From Cyanobium sp. FGCU52 (GTDB taxonomy: Bacteria; Cyanobacteriota; Cyanobacteriia; PCC-6307; Cyanobiaceae): a stretch of DNA of 64,000 nucleotides. Location: positions 1 through 64,000 of the forward strand of contig JANWUS010000018.1 in the NCBI GenBank assembly GCA_024958715.1, read 5' to 3'. This document shows positions 50,106 to 58,892 of this stretch, in pieces; within the stretch, counting starts at the first letter, position 1; every line of letters begins with the position of its first letter. Both the position numbers and the translations under genes were made by a program. Under the pieces are notes generated by a model. It was not told the DNA's origin, did not search any database, and was given only the letters and a program-made list of their open reading frames with translations.

Positions 50106-50318
50106 TCAGCCCGCTGCGCGCCGGGCCGGATCGAAACCCTGCCCGCCCTTGCGCACCCAGGCCTCGTGGGGCAATGGCTCGGTGCCGTACTCCCAGTCGT
50201 CGTAGTCGGGATCGTTGCGGATGCTGCGGTGGACCTCCTTCTGCACCTCGAAGTTGTGGGGCTGGGCCTGGGCACCGTCGATCGGAGCCGGAGAGGCGGC
50301 ATCGGAGGACGGGCTCAT
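50106..50318 (-). CDS. Small conserved-looking acidic hypothetical protein
   Basis: A 70-residue protein starting ATG 50318, with an N-terminal Ser/Pro/Ala-rich region and a compact core NFEVQKEVHRSIRNDPDYDD, then WEYGTEPLPHEAWVRKGGQG. The core has features of a conserved domain (aromatic and charged positions), not of a shadow. The track frame from 50459 extends into a spacer without a plausible protein. No family recognised. Located convergent with the MFS gene, 18 bases away. Confidence 0.6.
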   Translation of the reverse strand: MSPSSDAASPAPIDGAQAQPHNFEVQKEVHRSIRNDPDYDDWEYGTEPLPHEAWVRKGGQGFDPARRAAG

Positions 50319-50415
50319 GGCGCGGGCGGGAACGCTGGGGCCATTCTCCCCGATCGGCCGACGGGCGGCGTGCCCCGGAACGCAACGTGATGGGGCCGGC
50401 GCCACGTGTGCGCCC

Positions 50416-51300
50416 TCACGAACGGGCGAACCAGCGGGCCAGGGCCGAGACGTCCTCACCGCCGAACCCCCTCGCGATCAGGTCCTCCTCGATCGCCGCC
50501 ACCCGCTCACACACCGGCAGTTCCAGGCCCACCGACGCCGCCTCCTGGAGGGCGATGGCCAGGTCCTTGCGGTGGAGCACCAGCTGGAACCCCAGCGGAT
50601 AGGAGTCGGTGAGCATGTTGGTGGCGCGATGCTCCAGGGCCCAGGAGCCTGCCGCTCCATCCATCAGGGCCCGTCGCACCTGCTCCATCGGAAGGCCCAG
50701 CCGAAGCCCCAAGGCCATCGCCTCCGCCACGGCGGCGTAGCTGCCGGCCACCAGCACCTGGTTCAGCGCCTTCACCCGCTGGCCGGAACCCACGGGGCCG
50801 AAATGGTGGAGGGAGCGCCCCACCAACTCCAGCAGCGGCCGGGCCCGCTCAAGATCCTGCGCGCTGCCCCCCACCAGCACGGAGAGGGTGCCGGCCTCTG
50901 CCCCCTCGGTGCCGCCAGTGACCGGTGCATCGAGATAGGCCACCCCCCGCTCCGCGAGGGCTGCTGCAAGGGACTCGGCGGTGGCGGGGGCAATCGTGGA
51001 GAAGTCCACCACAAGCGAGCCGGGCGCCAGGCAGGCGATCGCCGGATCGGACGCACCTCCCTCCCCCAGCAGCACCGTGCGCACCACCTTGTCGTCGCTC
51101 AGGCAGAGGCAGAGGATCTCGGCGCCGGCCGCCACCGCAGCCGGCGTGGCAGCCCGACGGGCCCCGGCCGCTGCCACCGGCTCCTCACGGGAGCGGTTGC
51201 GGTTGTGCACGGTGAGCGGGACGCCGCCGCGCACCAGCCGCAGGGCCATCGGCGTACCGAGGGCACCGAGACCGAGGAAGGCGGTGGGGGGCAGGGCCAT
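50416..51300 (-). CDS. 3-hydroxyisobutyrate dehydrogenase-like NAD(P)-dependent oxidoreductase
   Basis: A 294-residue beta-hydroxyacid dehydrogenase. The Rossmann motif is TAFLGLGALGTPMALRLVRGG, followed by NRNRS, DFSTIAPATAESLA, the substrate-site YLDAPVTGGTEGAEAGTLSVLVGG, and the catalytic-lysine helix GSGQRVKALNQVLVAGSYAA. Members include glyoxylate/succinic semialdehyde reductases and tartronate semialdehyde reductase; the exact substrate is not known. Length is usual. Reverse strand, alone between two spacers. Confidence 0.88.
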   Translation of the reverse strand: MALPPTAFLGLGALGTPMALRLVRGGVPLTVHNRNRSREEPVAAAGARRAATPAAVAAGAEILCLCLSDDKVVRTVLLGEGGASDPAIACLAPGSLVVDFSTIAPATAESLAAALAERGVAYLDAPVTGGTEGAEAGTLSVLVGGSAQDLERARPLLELVGRSLHHFGPVGSGQRVKALNQVLVAGSYAAVAEAMALGLRLGLPMEQVRRALMDGAAGSWALEHRATNMLTDSYPLGFQLVLHRKDLAIALQEAASVGLELPVCERVAAIEEDLIARGFGGEDVSALARWFARS

Positions 51301-51323
51301 CGGTGAGACGATTACGGGAAACC

Positions 51324-52052
51324 CTAGTGACCCATTTTCTGAGAGACGGCCTCACACGGCAGGACGTGGGCGCGGGGATCCTTGTCGTTCCAGGCCAGGT
51401 AGGCCGTGCCGGGTTCGGGGCGGCGCAGCGGCAGGGCCGGCTCAACGCTCGGGTTGGCGGGATAAGTGCGGCCGTCGAAGGGCAGCTCGGCGTAGTACCC
51501 GTGGCCGGCATCCACCCGCACGCGGGTGATCAGCTCCTTCCAGCCGTTGCGGGTCCGCTCGGTCACGATCAGCGGGTCCTTGAACAGGCTCATCTGCGTC
51601 ACCAGCTGCAGCCTGCCGGGGCTGGGTTCGCGGAAGATCAGCAGTGGGCAGCCGCCGGTGCCGCAGACCATCGGCCCCAGCACCTGCGCCACCAATTCGG
51701 GCTTGCCGTCGCCATTGAGATCCACCCGGCTCCAGGTGTAGCGATGGGCCGGCAGACGCCCGCATTCGGCCTTGATCCGATGGCGCTTCGCCATCTCCGC
51801 CTCCGCACTGCCGGGATCGGGGCCGTGGCCCTGGCCGTCGTCGATCCGCACCGGGAAGAGGGCCTGGCGCAGGGACGCCTCCAGCGCCCTGCTGGGCTTC
51901 GGCTCCGGAGGCACCGAACGCACCACCGTGGGGCTGGCGCTGGTGAGCGGCTGGGCCCAAGCCGGGAGCAGCGCCAGCGAAAGGAGGACTGCAGCCGGAA
52001 GTGGCCGTGCGATCCGCAAAGGCAAGGGGGCGCGGCGGCGAGAGCGGTCCAT
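51324..52052 (-). CDS. Exported hypothetical protein with EF-hand-like DLNGDGKPEL loop
   Basis: A 242-residue protein with leader LPAAVLLSLALLPAWAQP. A single calcium-loop-like sequence, VDLNGDGKPELVAQVLGPM, occurs at about residue 112 and is typical of FG-GAP or VCBS-like units rather than true EF-hand pairs. Two cysteines (MVCGTGGCPLL) could pair. The chain ends without an anchor. It is secreted or periplasmic by leader. No family recognised. Start ATG 52052 gives the leader. Confidence 0.65.
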   Translation of the reverse strand: MDRSRRRAPLPLRIARPLPAAVLLSLALLPAWAQPLTSASPTVVRSVPPEPKPSRALEASLRQALFPVRIDDGQGHGPDPGSAEAEMAKRHRIKAECGRLPAHRYTWSRVDLNGDGKPELVAQVLGPMVCGTGGCPLLIFREPSPGRLQLVTQMSLFKDPLIVTERTRNGWKELITRVRVDAGHGYYAELPFDGRTYPANPSVEPALPLRRPEPGTAYLAWNDKDPRAHVLPCEAVSQKMGH

Positions 52053-52203
52053 CCGGGTGAAGGGAAAGAGAACCTCTTCCTACCGCCTCAGCTGGGGGCC
52101 GGCGATCGACGGATCACCGAAGAGCGGTGAAGGCCTGCGACGGCTGGGCCGGGCCCACGATCGCTTCGCACCCCCTAAGAGGGCTCCTGCGGAGACATGA
52201 CGG

Positions 52204-52794
52204 TCAGCGGTTGTCCGTCTTCACGCTGAGGAACTTGCCGTTGGGGCTGAACTTGCAGTGGAACACCTGCACATCGTTGGCCGGGGTGATGTATTGCCCG
52301 AACACGCGATACCTGCCGTCCGACTCCTTGAGCGCCTTGTTGGTGGTCACACGACCAGGCTTGACATCAAAGGCCTCGGCTGCCTTGCCCTTGCAGAATC
52401 TGGGCATCTCGTTAACGGTGACCCCATCGACCTCTTGAGCAGCGGGCTCGCTCTCCCGCTTGTCTGAGGTCATGATCACTTTGTCAAACTCTCTGTGGCG
52501 ATTGAATTCGCAGTAGAAGAAGAGTGCCTTGCTGCCCTCGGCCGGTGACTGGCCGTAAACGCGGAAATTGCTCCCCTCGCGCTCCACGGGCAGGGTGCTA
52601 ATTTCGCGGGGGCTGATGCTGAATTTCGACGCCGCCTCTCCACGACAGAAGGCCGGCATGTCCGATTCCGGGATGTCGGGGCGACTCTCCTTCCCCTGGA
52701 CGGATCCTGGGGCGATGCAGATGACTCCAGCGAACAGGCAGGCAGCGGAGAGGCCAGGAAAAGAACGGGAAGCCAAGGGAATAGGCAGCATCAT
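52204..52794 (-). CDS. Exported two-repeat cysteine protein
   Basis: A 196-residue protein with Sec leader ASRSFPGLSAACLFAGVICIAPGSVQG. The mature part is two copies of a roughly 70-residue unit: ESDMPAFCRGEAASKFSISPRE and VNEMPRFCKGKAAEAFDVKP start each copy, and both end with an FYCEF or FHCKF strand. Each unit holds one MPxFCxGxAA cysteine and one strand cysteine, probably disulfide-bonded. The gene is AT-richer than its neighbours. ATG 52794 is preferred over 52812. Function unknown; the layout suggests a small periplasmic binding or stress domain. Confidence 0.6.
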   Translation of the reverse strand: MMLPIPLASRSFPGLSAACLFAGVICIAPGSVQGKESRPDIPESDMPAFCRGEAASKFSISPREISTLPVEREGSNFRVYGQSPAEGSKALFFYCEFNRHREFDKVIMTSDKRESEPAAQEVDGVTVNEMPRFCKGKAAEAFDVKPGRVTTNKALKESDGRYRVFGQYITPANDVQVFHCKFSPNGKFLSVKTDNR

Positions 52795-52808
52795 TGAGCA
52801 GAATGATA

Positions 52809-53288
52809 TCACCGGATGAATCTAACATGAAGGCCGCATCCTTGCCCAAGTGTGTGTGCATCAGGTGATGTCCTGCTTGGCAGCAAGCACGTTGTACCTA
52901 CATAGACCTCTGCGAAGAAGCTCATCATGCAACGAAACGAAATCGATGGCCTGGATGTTCTGCGTCCAGCCCCTACCTTCCGCGAGGACAGTCTTCGCAT
53001 AGCCAGCCCTGCCGCCTGAGTGGCCATCGGGGGCAGGAGGGCGTTGAGGCTGGAGCGGTTGGCGTCGGAGGGATCGATCTGGAATCGGGCGGAGAGCAGA
53101 GCTGCGCTGCTAAGCAGAGCAAGTCCCTGCCTCTGGCGTTCAGCTGCCTGAGCCTGGCGTTCTCTTGCTTAAAATGCTCGATTTCTCTCTCGATCTGCTC
53201 GCTTTCGTTCCTGATCCTCTCGAACGGACTCGCTCCTGAGCTCGATCGTTCGCCGCTCGATCTCGCGCTCGGGTCGCCAGTTGAACAT
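52809..53288 (-). pseudogene. Interrupted coiled-coil protein (one in-frame TAA)
   Basis: Reading the reverse strand from ATG 53288 gives MFNWRPEREIERRTIELRSE and a highly charged coiled coil up to codon 39, where TAA (53169-53171) stops it. The same frame then continues open for 119 codons with ARERQAQAAERQRQGLALLS, a helical extension of the same style, to the next stop at 52809. A single point mutation could have split one gene. The 52973-53437 track frame is offset and less convincing, although it also contains a hydrophobic segment. A sequencing error is the main alternative. Confidence 0.35.
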
Positions 53289-53467
53289 CGATAAATAAAG
53301 CCCGCAAAGGAGATAAGGATGAGACCGATGCCCTGGTGGTCACGCCCCAGAAACCGCCGCAGAGGCGGAACGGCTCCCAGGAGATCAGACGAAGGAATCG
53401 CCAAAGCCTGAAAGCCCCATCCCTGGCGAGAGGGCATGGCACGTCTGTCCTGGTCATCGAGCAGGTC

Positions 53468-53722
53468 TCAGGGCTTCGTGGGGTCTTTGAAGCGCGCGGG
53501 AACCATGCGGAACCAGGCCGGTTGCGGCTCAAATCCATACAGCGGCTGGGCCGGCGCTGCCGTGCTCGCCGCCCCCGGCAGGGCGATCATCCGGTGATCG
53601 AGGATCCGCAGTTCGGGGTCGGCACACACGAGCTGACCGCTGGCATAAGTGGGCCTGGCACAGTCCGCCGCACCCTGCTCCGGCGTCGGGGGCACGGCCG
53701 CGGCAGCGAGGCACCAGCCCAA
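53468..53722 (-). CDS. Small exported protein with LprI/DUF1311-like cysteine motif
   Basis: The frame shows DCARPTYASGQLVCADPELRILDHRMIAL, the two-cysteine pattern of the DUF1311/LprI group, in which a cysteine and CxxPxLxxLD follow each other. The remainder is Pro-rich and short (84 residues). The track start is a TTG in the middle of a probable leader: upstream codons PQALLPAALATVLLGWCLAAAA extend the hydrophobic region back to about 53760, but no ATG or GTG is there. The start is therefore unresolved, and the gene may be truncated at its 5' end. Lysozyme-inhibitor-type function is only a family hint. Confidence 0.45.
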   Translation of the reverse strand: MGWCLAAAAVPPTPEQGAADCARPTYASGQLVCADPELRILDHRMIALPGAASTAAPAQPLYGFEPQPAWFRMVPARFKDPTKP

Positions 53723-53786
53723 GAGAACCGTCGCAAGCGCGGCAGGCAGCAGCGCCTGCGGAAGTGCAGAGGAGGCCCCGATGGAC

Positions 53787-54878
53787 CTAAACGTTGAACA
53801 GGAACTCCATCACATCCCCCTCGGCCACCACGTACTCCTTGCCCTCGCTGCGCAGCCAGCCCTTGTTGCGCGCCTCGGCCAGGGAGCCGGCCTCCAGCAG
53901 CTGCTGCCAGCCGATCGTCTGCGCCCGGATGAAGCCGCGCTCGAAATCGGTGTGGATCACGCCGGCGGCCTGGGGGGCGGTCATGCCTGCGTGGATCGTC
54001 CAGGCCCGGGTCTCCTTCTCGCCGGTGGTGAAGTAGGTGCGCAGCCCGAGCAGGGCATAGGTGGCGCGGATCAGGCTCTGCAGCCCGCCCTCCTCCACGC
54101 CGAGGTCGGCCAGGAACTCGCCACGCTCGTCCTCCGGCAGCTCGATCAGCTCCGCTTCCACCTGGGCCGAGATCTTCACCGCGGCGGCTCCCTCCCTGGC
54201 CGCCAGCTCCACCACCTTGGTCACGTACTCGTTGCCGCCGGCCAGGTCGTCCTCGCTCACGTTGGTGGCGTAGATGATCGGCTTGGCGGTGAGCAGCCCC
54301 AGGGGCCTGATCATGGCCGCCTCCTCCGCTCCGAGATCCACCGAGCGGGCGGCGCCGCCCTGCTCCAGCACCGCCTGGATCCGCTCGAGCGCCGCATCCT
54401 CCAGCTGGGCCTCCTTGCTGGTGCGCACCTGCTTCTTGAGCCGCTCACGCCGCTTCTCCACCTGGGCCAGATCCGCCAGCCCCAGCTCGAGGTTGATCAC
54501 CTCGGCATCGCGCACCGGATCCACCGAGCCCGACACGTGGATCACGTCGTCGTCCTCGAAGCAGCGCACCACGTGCACGATGGCGTCGACCTCGCGGATG
54601 TTGGCCAGGAACTTGTTGCCCAGCCCCTCCCCCTGGCTGGCGCCCTTCACCAGCCCGGCGATGTCCACGAACTCCACCCGGGTGGGGATGATCTCCCTGC
54701 TGCCGCTCAGATCCGAGAGCTGCTGCAGCCGGGGGTCGGGCACGGCCACCACCCCGGTGTTGGGCTCGATCGTGCAGAAGGGGAAATTGGCGGCCTGGGC
54801 CTGGGCGTTGGCCACCAGGGCGTTGAAGAGGGTGGATTTGCCCACGTTGGGCAGACCCACGATTCCGGCTTTGAGCAT
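53787..54878 (-). CDS. ychF: YchF/OLA1 family ribosome-binding ATPase
   Basis: A 363-residue Obg-family P-loop protein that prefers ATP and binds ribosomes. G1 is [17 protein letters not shown], the effector region includes [14 protein letters not shown]3 is [19 protein letters not shown], and the C-terminal TGS-like domain contains [21 protein letters not shown] and ends in VMEFLFNV. All motifs are intact. A TAGATT box lies only 7 bases from the ATG on the reverse strand, so the transcript could be leaderless. Confidence 0.96.
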   Translation of the reverse strand: MLKAGIVGLPNVGKSTLFNALVANAQAQAANFPFCTIEPNTGVVAVPDPRLQQLSDLSGSREIIPTRVEFVDIAGLVKGASQGEGLGNKFLANIREVDAIVHVVRCFEDDDVIHVSGSVDPVRDAEVINLELGLADLAQVEKRRERLKKQVRTSKEAQLEDAALERIQAVLEQGGAARSVDLGAEEAAMIRPLGLLTAKPIIYATNVSEDDLAGGNEYVTKVVELAAREGAAAVKISAQVEAELIELPEDERGEFLADLGVEEGGLQSLIRATYALLGLRTYFTTGEKETRAWTIHAGMTAPQAAGVIHTDFERGFIRAQTIGWQQLLEAGSLAEARNKGWLRSEGKEYVVAEGDVMEFLFNV

Positions 54879-54983
54879 CGGGGGAATCTAGGCGCCGCCC
54901 CGCCAGGGCCCGTCCTGCCGCGGGGATCCGCACCACGGCAGGAGCCGCGACCCGCAAGACTGTGATGAATCGTGTTCAGGCCG

Positions 54984-56183
54984 ATGCACGCCCCCACCCC
55001 CCTGCGTCCGGCCTCCCCGCCGCCGAAGGTGGTGCCACCTCCTCCCACGCACGCGCCTACCCCACTCGTCCGCCGCCGCCGCCCCCTGCCGGGCGGCCCC
55101 CTGGGCGTGGGGCTGGCGCTGGGGCTGGCGGTCCTGGCGGGCACGGGCGTCTGGTACCAGCAGCGCCGCACCGCCCAGCGCGACGTCACCCCCTTCACGG
55201 CGGTGGCCCGCAGCGGCAGCCTGCCGGGCATCGTCACCGCCACCGGCGAACTGGATGCGGTGAAGCGGGTGAACGTGAGCCCGCGCCGCCAGGGGCTGCT
55301 CCAGAAGCTGTACGTGGATGAGGGCGACACCGTGCGCGCCGGCCAACCCCTGGCCCTGATGGACGCCGGTGATCTGATGGACCGCCAGCAGGAGCTGATG
55401 GCCAACCTGCGCTCGGCGCAGGCGGAACTGGCCCGCAGCGCCAGTGAACTGGCCCGCAACGAGCCGCTCTACCGCCAGGGCGCCATCAGCCTCGACGAAC
55501 TCAACCGCTACCGCACCGACTACCAGGTGAAGCGGATGGGGGTGGCCGCCGCCCGCCAGCGGGTGGAGCAGCGCGCGGTGGAAGGCGAGGAACTGATCGT
55601 GCGGGCCCCCTTCGACGGGGTGATCAGCCAGCGCTACGCCGATCCCGGTTCGTTCGTGACCCCCACCACCACCGCCTCGGCCACCGCCGGCGCCACCAGC
55701 TCCTCGATCGTGGAGCTGGCCCAGGGACTGGAGGTGCTGGCCAAGGTGCCCGAAAGCGATCTCGGCCGCCTGCGGGTGGGCCTGCCGGCCTCGGTGCGCT
55801 TCGACGCCTTCCCCGACCGCCGCTTCGCCGCCCGCATCCGCCAGATCGCGCCGCGGGCGGTGAAGACGAACAACGTCACCTCGTTCGAGGTGAAGCTGGC
55901 CCTGCTCGATCCCAGTCCCGATCTGCGCATCGGCATGAACGCCGACGTCGACTTCCAGACCGGTCGCCTGCAGGCCGACACCCTGGTGCCCACGGTGGCC
56001 GTGGTCACCGAGAAGGGTCGACCGGGGGTGCTGCTGGTGGGCAAGGACCGTCAGCCCACCTTCCAGCCGGTGGAACTGGGGCTGAGCAGCGGCCGCGACA
56101 CTCAGATCCTCAGTGGCGTGAAGGCCGGCACCCCGGTGTTCATCGACCTGCCGCCATGGGCGAAGAAGCGGGAGCGGAGCTGA
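54984..56183 (+). CDS. HlyD/MacA-type periplasmic adaptor protein
   Basis: A 399-residue membrane-fusion protein. A Pro-rich cytosolic start is followed by one helix (PLGVGLALGLAVLAGTGVWY). The lipoyl half-motif GIVTATGELDAVKRVNVSPRRQGLLQ, the helical hairpin (residues about 135-190), the second lipoyl piece IVRAPFDGVISQRYADPGSF and a beta-barrel with VFARI-like RFAARIRQIAPRAV follow in order. Pairs with an ABC or RND exporter not present here. ATG 54984 is chosen; GTG 54972 adds four residues. The 3' end overlaps wecB by 44 bases on the other strand. Confidence 0.85.
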   Translation: MHAPTPLRPASPPPKVVPPPPTHAPTPLVRRRRPLPGGPLGVGLALGLAVLAGTGVWYQQRRTAQRDVTPFTAVARSGSLPGIVTATGELDAVKRVNVSPRRQGLLQKLYVDEGDTVRAGQPLALMDAGDLMDRQQELMANLRSAQAELARSASELARNEPLYRQGAISLDELNRYRTDYQVKRMGVAAARQRVEQRAVEGEELIVRAPFDGVISQRYADPGSFVTPTTTASATAGATSSSIVELAQGLEVLAKVPESDLGRLRVGLPASVRFDAFPDRRFAARIRQIAPRAVKTNNVTSFEVKLALLDPSPDLRIGMNADVDFQTGRLQADTLVPTVAVVTEKGRPGVLLVGKDRQPTFQPVELGLSSGRDTQILSGVKAGTPVFIDLPPWAKKRERS

Positions 56184-57315
56184 GGGCGCGCTCCCCCAGG
56201 AAGCGGCGGGCGGCCGCCAGGATCCGCCCACTGGCGTAGCCGTCGCCGAAGGGGTTGTGGGCGCGGGCCATGGCGTCGTAGGCGGCCGGTTTCTCCAGCA
56301 GCTCCGACGCCTCGGCCACGATCGTCTCGCTGTCGGTGCCGATCAGCCGGGCCGTGCCGGCCTCCACCGCCTCCGGCCGCTCGGTGGTGCGGCGCAGCAC
56401 CAGCACCGGCTTGCCCAGGGCCGGTGCCTCCTCCTGCAGCCCGCCGGAATCGGTGAGCAGCAGGGTGGCGCCGCGCATGGCCGCCACCAGGGCGTCGTAG
56501 TCGAGGGGCTCGGTGAGGAAGGCGCGCGGATGGTTGCCCAGCAGGGCCTGCAGCGGTTCCCGCACGGTGGGGTTGCGGTGCAGCGGCAGCAGCAGGGCCG
56601 TGTCCGGAAAGCGCTCCAGCAGCTCGAGGAAGCCGCGGCCGATGTCGTGGAGCCGCGGTCCCCAGTTCTCGCGGCGATGCACCGTGGCCAGCAGCACCCG
56701 CTGCGTCTCCCAGTTGAGGCCGGGCAATTCGAGCGGGGGAGCCGTCTCGGCCATCTGCAGCAGGGCGTCGATCACCGTGTTGCCGGTGGTGAGGATCTCG
56801 CCCACCACCCCGGAGGCGCGCAGGTTGGCCGCGGAGCGTTCGGTGGGGGCGAAGTGCAGCAGCGCCAGCTGGGAGATCAGGCGGCGGTTGGCCTCCTCCG
56901 GGAAGGGATCGAACAGGGTGTCGGTGCGCAGGCCCGCCTCCACGTGCCCCACCGGAATCTGCTCGTAGAACGCCGCCAGGGCGCTGGCGAAGGCGGTGGT
57001 GGTGTCGCCCTGCACCAGCACCAGATCGGGCGGGTGGGCGGCGAACTCCTCCCGCAGCCCCTGCAGGGCGCCGCAGGTGACGTGGGTGAGGGTCTGGTTC
57101 GGGGCCATCAGCGCCAGGTCGTGGTCGGCCGCCAGGCCGAACAGCGTCATCACCTGGGTGACCATCTCGCGGTGCTGCCCCGTGAGCACCACGCGGGTGC
57201 GCAGGTCGTCGGCCTCGCGGAAGGCCCGGATCACCGGAGCCAGCTTGATCGCCTCGGGGCGGGTGCCCAGAACGATGGTGACGAGGGCAGGCTGGGCGCC
57301 GGGAGAGTCGGACAA
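56140..57315 (-). CDS. wecB: UDP-N-acetylglucosamine 2-epimerase, non-hydrolysing
   Basis: A 391-residue GT-B-like epimerase producing UDP-ManNAc for surface polysaccharide. Signatures: VTIVLGTRPEAIKLAPVIRAF, VLTGQHREMV, VQGDTTTAFASALAAFYEQI, VGHVEAGLRTDTLFDPFPEE, and late LTDSGGLQEEAPALGKPVLVLR with the catalytic glutamate and UDP contacts. Length normal. A TAGGAT box sits 22 bases before the ATG. Tail-to-tail overlap with the adaptor gene is 44 bases. Glycan target unknown. Confidence 0.94.
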   Translation of the reverse strand: MSDSPGAQPALVTIVLGTRPEAIKLAPVIRAFREADDLRTRVVLTGQHREMVTQVMTLFGLAADHDLALMAPNQTLTHVTCGALQGLREEFAAHPPDLVLVQGDTTTAFASALAAFYEQIPVGHVEAGLRTDTLFDPFPEEANRRLISQLALLHFAPTERSAANLRASGVVGEILTTGNTVIDALLQMAETAPPLELPGLNWETQRVLLATVHRRENWGPRLHDIGRGFLELLERFPDTALLLPLHRNPTVREPLQALLGNHPRAFLTEPLDYDALVAAMRGATLLLTDSGGLQEEAPALGKPVLVLRRTTERPEAVEAGTARLIGTDSETIVAEASELLEKPAAYDAMARAHNPFGDGYASGRILAAARRFLGERALSSAPASSPMAAGR

Positions 57316-57336
57316 GGCCGGGGGGCGGACGACTCG

Positions 57337-57342
57337 ATCCTA
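57337..57342 (-). promoter_or_regulatory. Putative -10 element for wecB
   Basis: TAGGAT on the reverse strand ends 21 bases before the wecB ATG at 57315, in the divergent spacer with pilT. Consistent with the recurring box family of the window. Confidence 0.35.
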
Positions 57343-57425
57343 GGGAGCCCGCGGCTGGGGACTGACAAGGGAGGCCGGCCACGCCAAGCTCAGGACAGAT
57401 CCCCGCAGGGCGACCCAGCCTCGCC

Positions 57426-58604
57426 ATGACCGAAGCCCCTTTCGCCACCGGCAGCATGCCGGCTCCGCCGCCGCCCCCTGGGCTTTATGTGGACCAACGG
57501 CCGGCCAGCGCCATGCCCCGGGGGGCAGGGGACCTCGGGCCGCTGCCGGCCACCCTGGAGGCGATCGTTCAGATCGCCCACACCAACAACTATTCCGACG
57601 TGCATATCGGCGTGGGCGAGGAGCCGCGCTACCGCCACCGCGGCGACATGATCCACACGGGCTGGGCGATCACCGACACCACGCTGTTCCGCGACTGGCT
57701 GCGGGAGATGCTCAGCCCCGCCCAGATCGATGCCTTCCTGCGGGACAAGGAGTTCGACGGCTCCTACGCCTTCCCCTTCGTGCGGGTGCGCATCAACCTG
57801 CTCGACACCCTGCGCGGTCCGGGCATGGTGCTGCGCCTGATTCCCCAGACCATCCCCACGATCGAAGAGCTGCATCTGCCGGAGGTGCTCAAAAGCCTGG
57901 CGGAGCGCCCCAAGGGAATGCTGCTGGTGACCGGGCCCACCGGGTCGGGCAAGAGCACCACCCTGGCCGCGATCATCGACCACATCAATCGCACGATGAA
58001 GCGCCACATCCTCACCATCGAGGATCCGATCGAATTCGTGCATCAAAGCCGCGATTCCCTGATCCGCCAGCGGGAGGTGGGCGCCCACACCAAGCTGTTC
58101 AAGGCAGCGCTGCGCGCAGCCCTGCGGGAGGATCCCGATGTGATCCTGATCGGCGAGATCCGCGACCAGGAAACGCTCGCCACCGCGATCGAGGCTTCCC
58201 AGACCGGCCACCTGGTGTTCGGCACCCTGCACACCAACTCGGCCGTGCGCACGGTGGAGCGGGTGCTCGGCATGTACCCCCCCCAGGAGCAGGAGAGCAT
58301 CCGCCGGGCCGTGTCCGAATCGCTGCTGGCGGTGATCGCCCAGGGGCTGATCAGGACCACCGACGGCAAGCGGGCGGGCTACTTCGATCTGCTGATCAAC
58401 ACCGACGCCTGCCGCGACTACATCATGCGCGGTGAACTGGATGAGATCGAGGACATCATGGGCCGCAGCGCCTTTGATGGCATGCTCACCGCCAACCAGT
58501 CGCTGGCCGACCTGGTGCAGAAAGGGCGCGTGCAGCCCGAGGACGCGATCGCCCTGAGCCTCAGGCCGGCCGAACTGTCTCAGGTGCTGCGGGGCCGCAC
58601 CTGA
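57426..58604 (+). CDS. pilT: Type IV pilus retraction ATPase PilT
   Basis: A 392-residue hexameric ATPase that disassembles type IV pili for twitching motility or DNA uptake. N-terminal domain SDVHIGVGEEPRYRHRGDM; Walker A LVTGPTGSGKSTTLAAIIDH; Asp box LTIEDPIEFVH; Walker B and retraction-associated ALREDPDVILIGEIRDQETLATAIEASQTGHLVFGTLHTN. A Pro-rich N-terminal extension of about 35 residues is longer than in E. coli-type PilT. Present alone; other pilus genes are not in the window. Confidence 0.93.
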   Translation: MTEAPFATGSMPAPPPPPGLYVDQRPASAMPRGAGDLGPLPATLEAIVQIAHTNNYSDVHIGVGEEPRYRHRGDMIHTGWAITDTTLFRDWLREMLSPAQIDAFLRDKEFDGSYAFPFVRVRINLLDTLRGPGMVLRLIPQTIPTIEELHLPEVLKSLAERPKGMLLVTGPTGSGKSTTLAAIIDHINRTMKRHILTIEDPIEFVHQSRDSLIRQREVGAHTKLFKAALRAALREDPDVILIGEIRDQETLATAIEASQTGHLVFGTLHTNSAVRTVERVLGMYPPQEQESIRRAVSESLLAVIAQGLIRTTDGKRAGYFDLLINTDACRDYIMRGELDEIEDIMGRSAFDGMLTANQSLADLVQKGRVQPEDAIALSLRPAELSQVLRGRT

Positions 58605-58625
58605 GACAGGCTCCAGGACCTTGGC

Positions 58626-58856
58626 TCAGCCCTGGCTGCCGGCGACGATCCGAACCAGCAGCAGCACCGTGAGACCCACCGAGAGGCCGAGCATGGCCAG
58701 CCGGCCATTCCAGATCTCGGCCTGGGGAGTGAAGCCGCGGCGCCAGGCGTTCAGTTCCTGCTGGGACACCGGTTCGGGGCCGGGAGCCGGCTCACCCTGC
58801 GCCTGCAGGGAGGGATGACCGGACTCGATAGCGGAGAGGGGCTGGGCCGGGGCCAT
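58626..58856 (-). CDS. High-light-inducible protein (Hlip)
   Basis: A 76-residue single-helix chlorophyll-binding protein. The defining motif EIWNGRLAMLGLSVGLTVLL (ExxNGRxAMxG) forms the chlorophyll-binding helix. The N-terminal 40 residues are Pro/Gln-rich, with ELNAWRRGFTPQ just before the helix. Hlips dissipate excess energy and protect assembling photosystems under light stress. Convergent with pilT, 21 bases away. Expression control is not evident from the sequence. Confidence 0.93.
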   Translation of the reverse strand: MAPAQPLSAIESGHPSLQAQGEPAPGPEPVSQQELNAWRRGFTPQAEIWNGRLAMLGLSVGLTVLLLVRIVAGSQG

Positions 58857-58892
58857 GGGCCTTGCCGATGACGATCCCTCACTTTAGGAGGA

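Noticed and set aside
52973-53437. 154-aa reverse frame with a hydrophobic segment
   Set aside because: The alternative frame (53288 to 52809) reads as a more coherent charged coiled coil; this frame ends in a Pro/Cys-rich string typical of a shadow.
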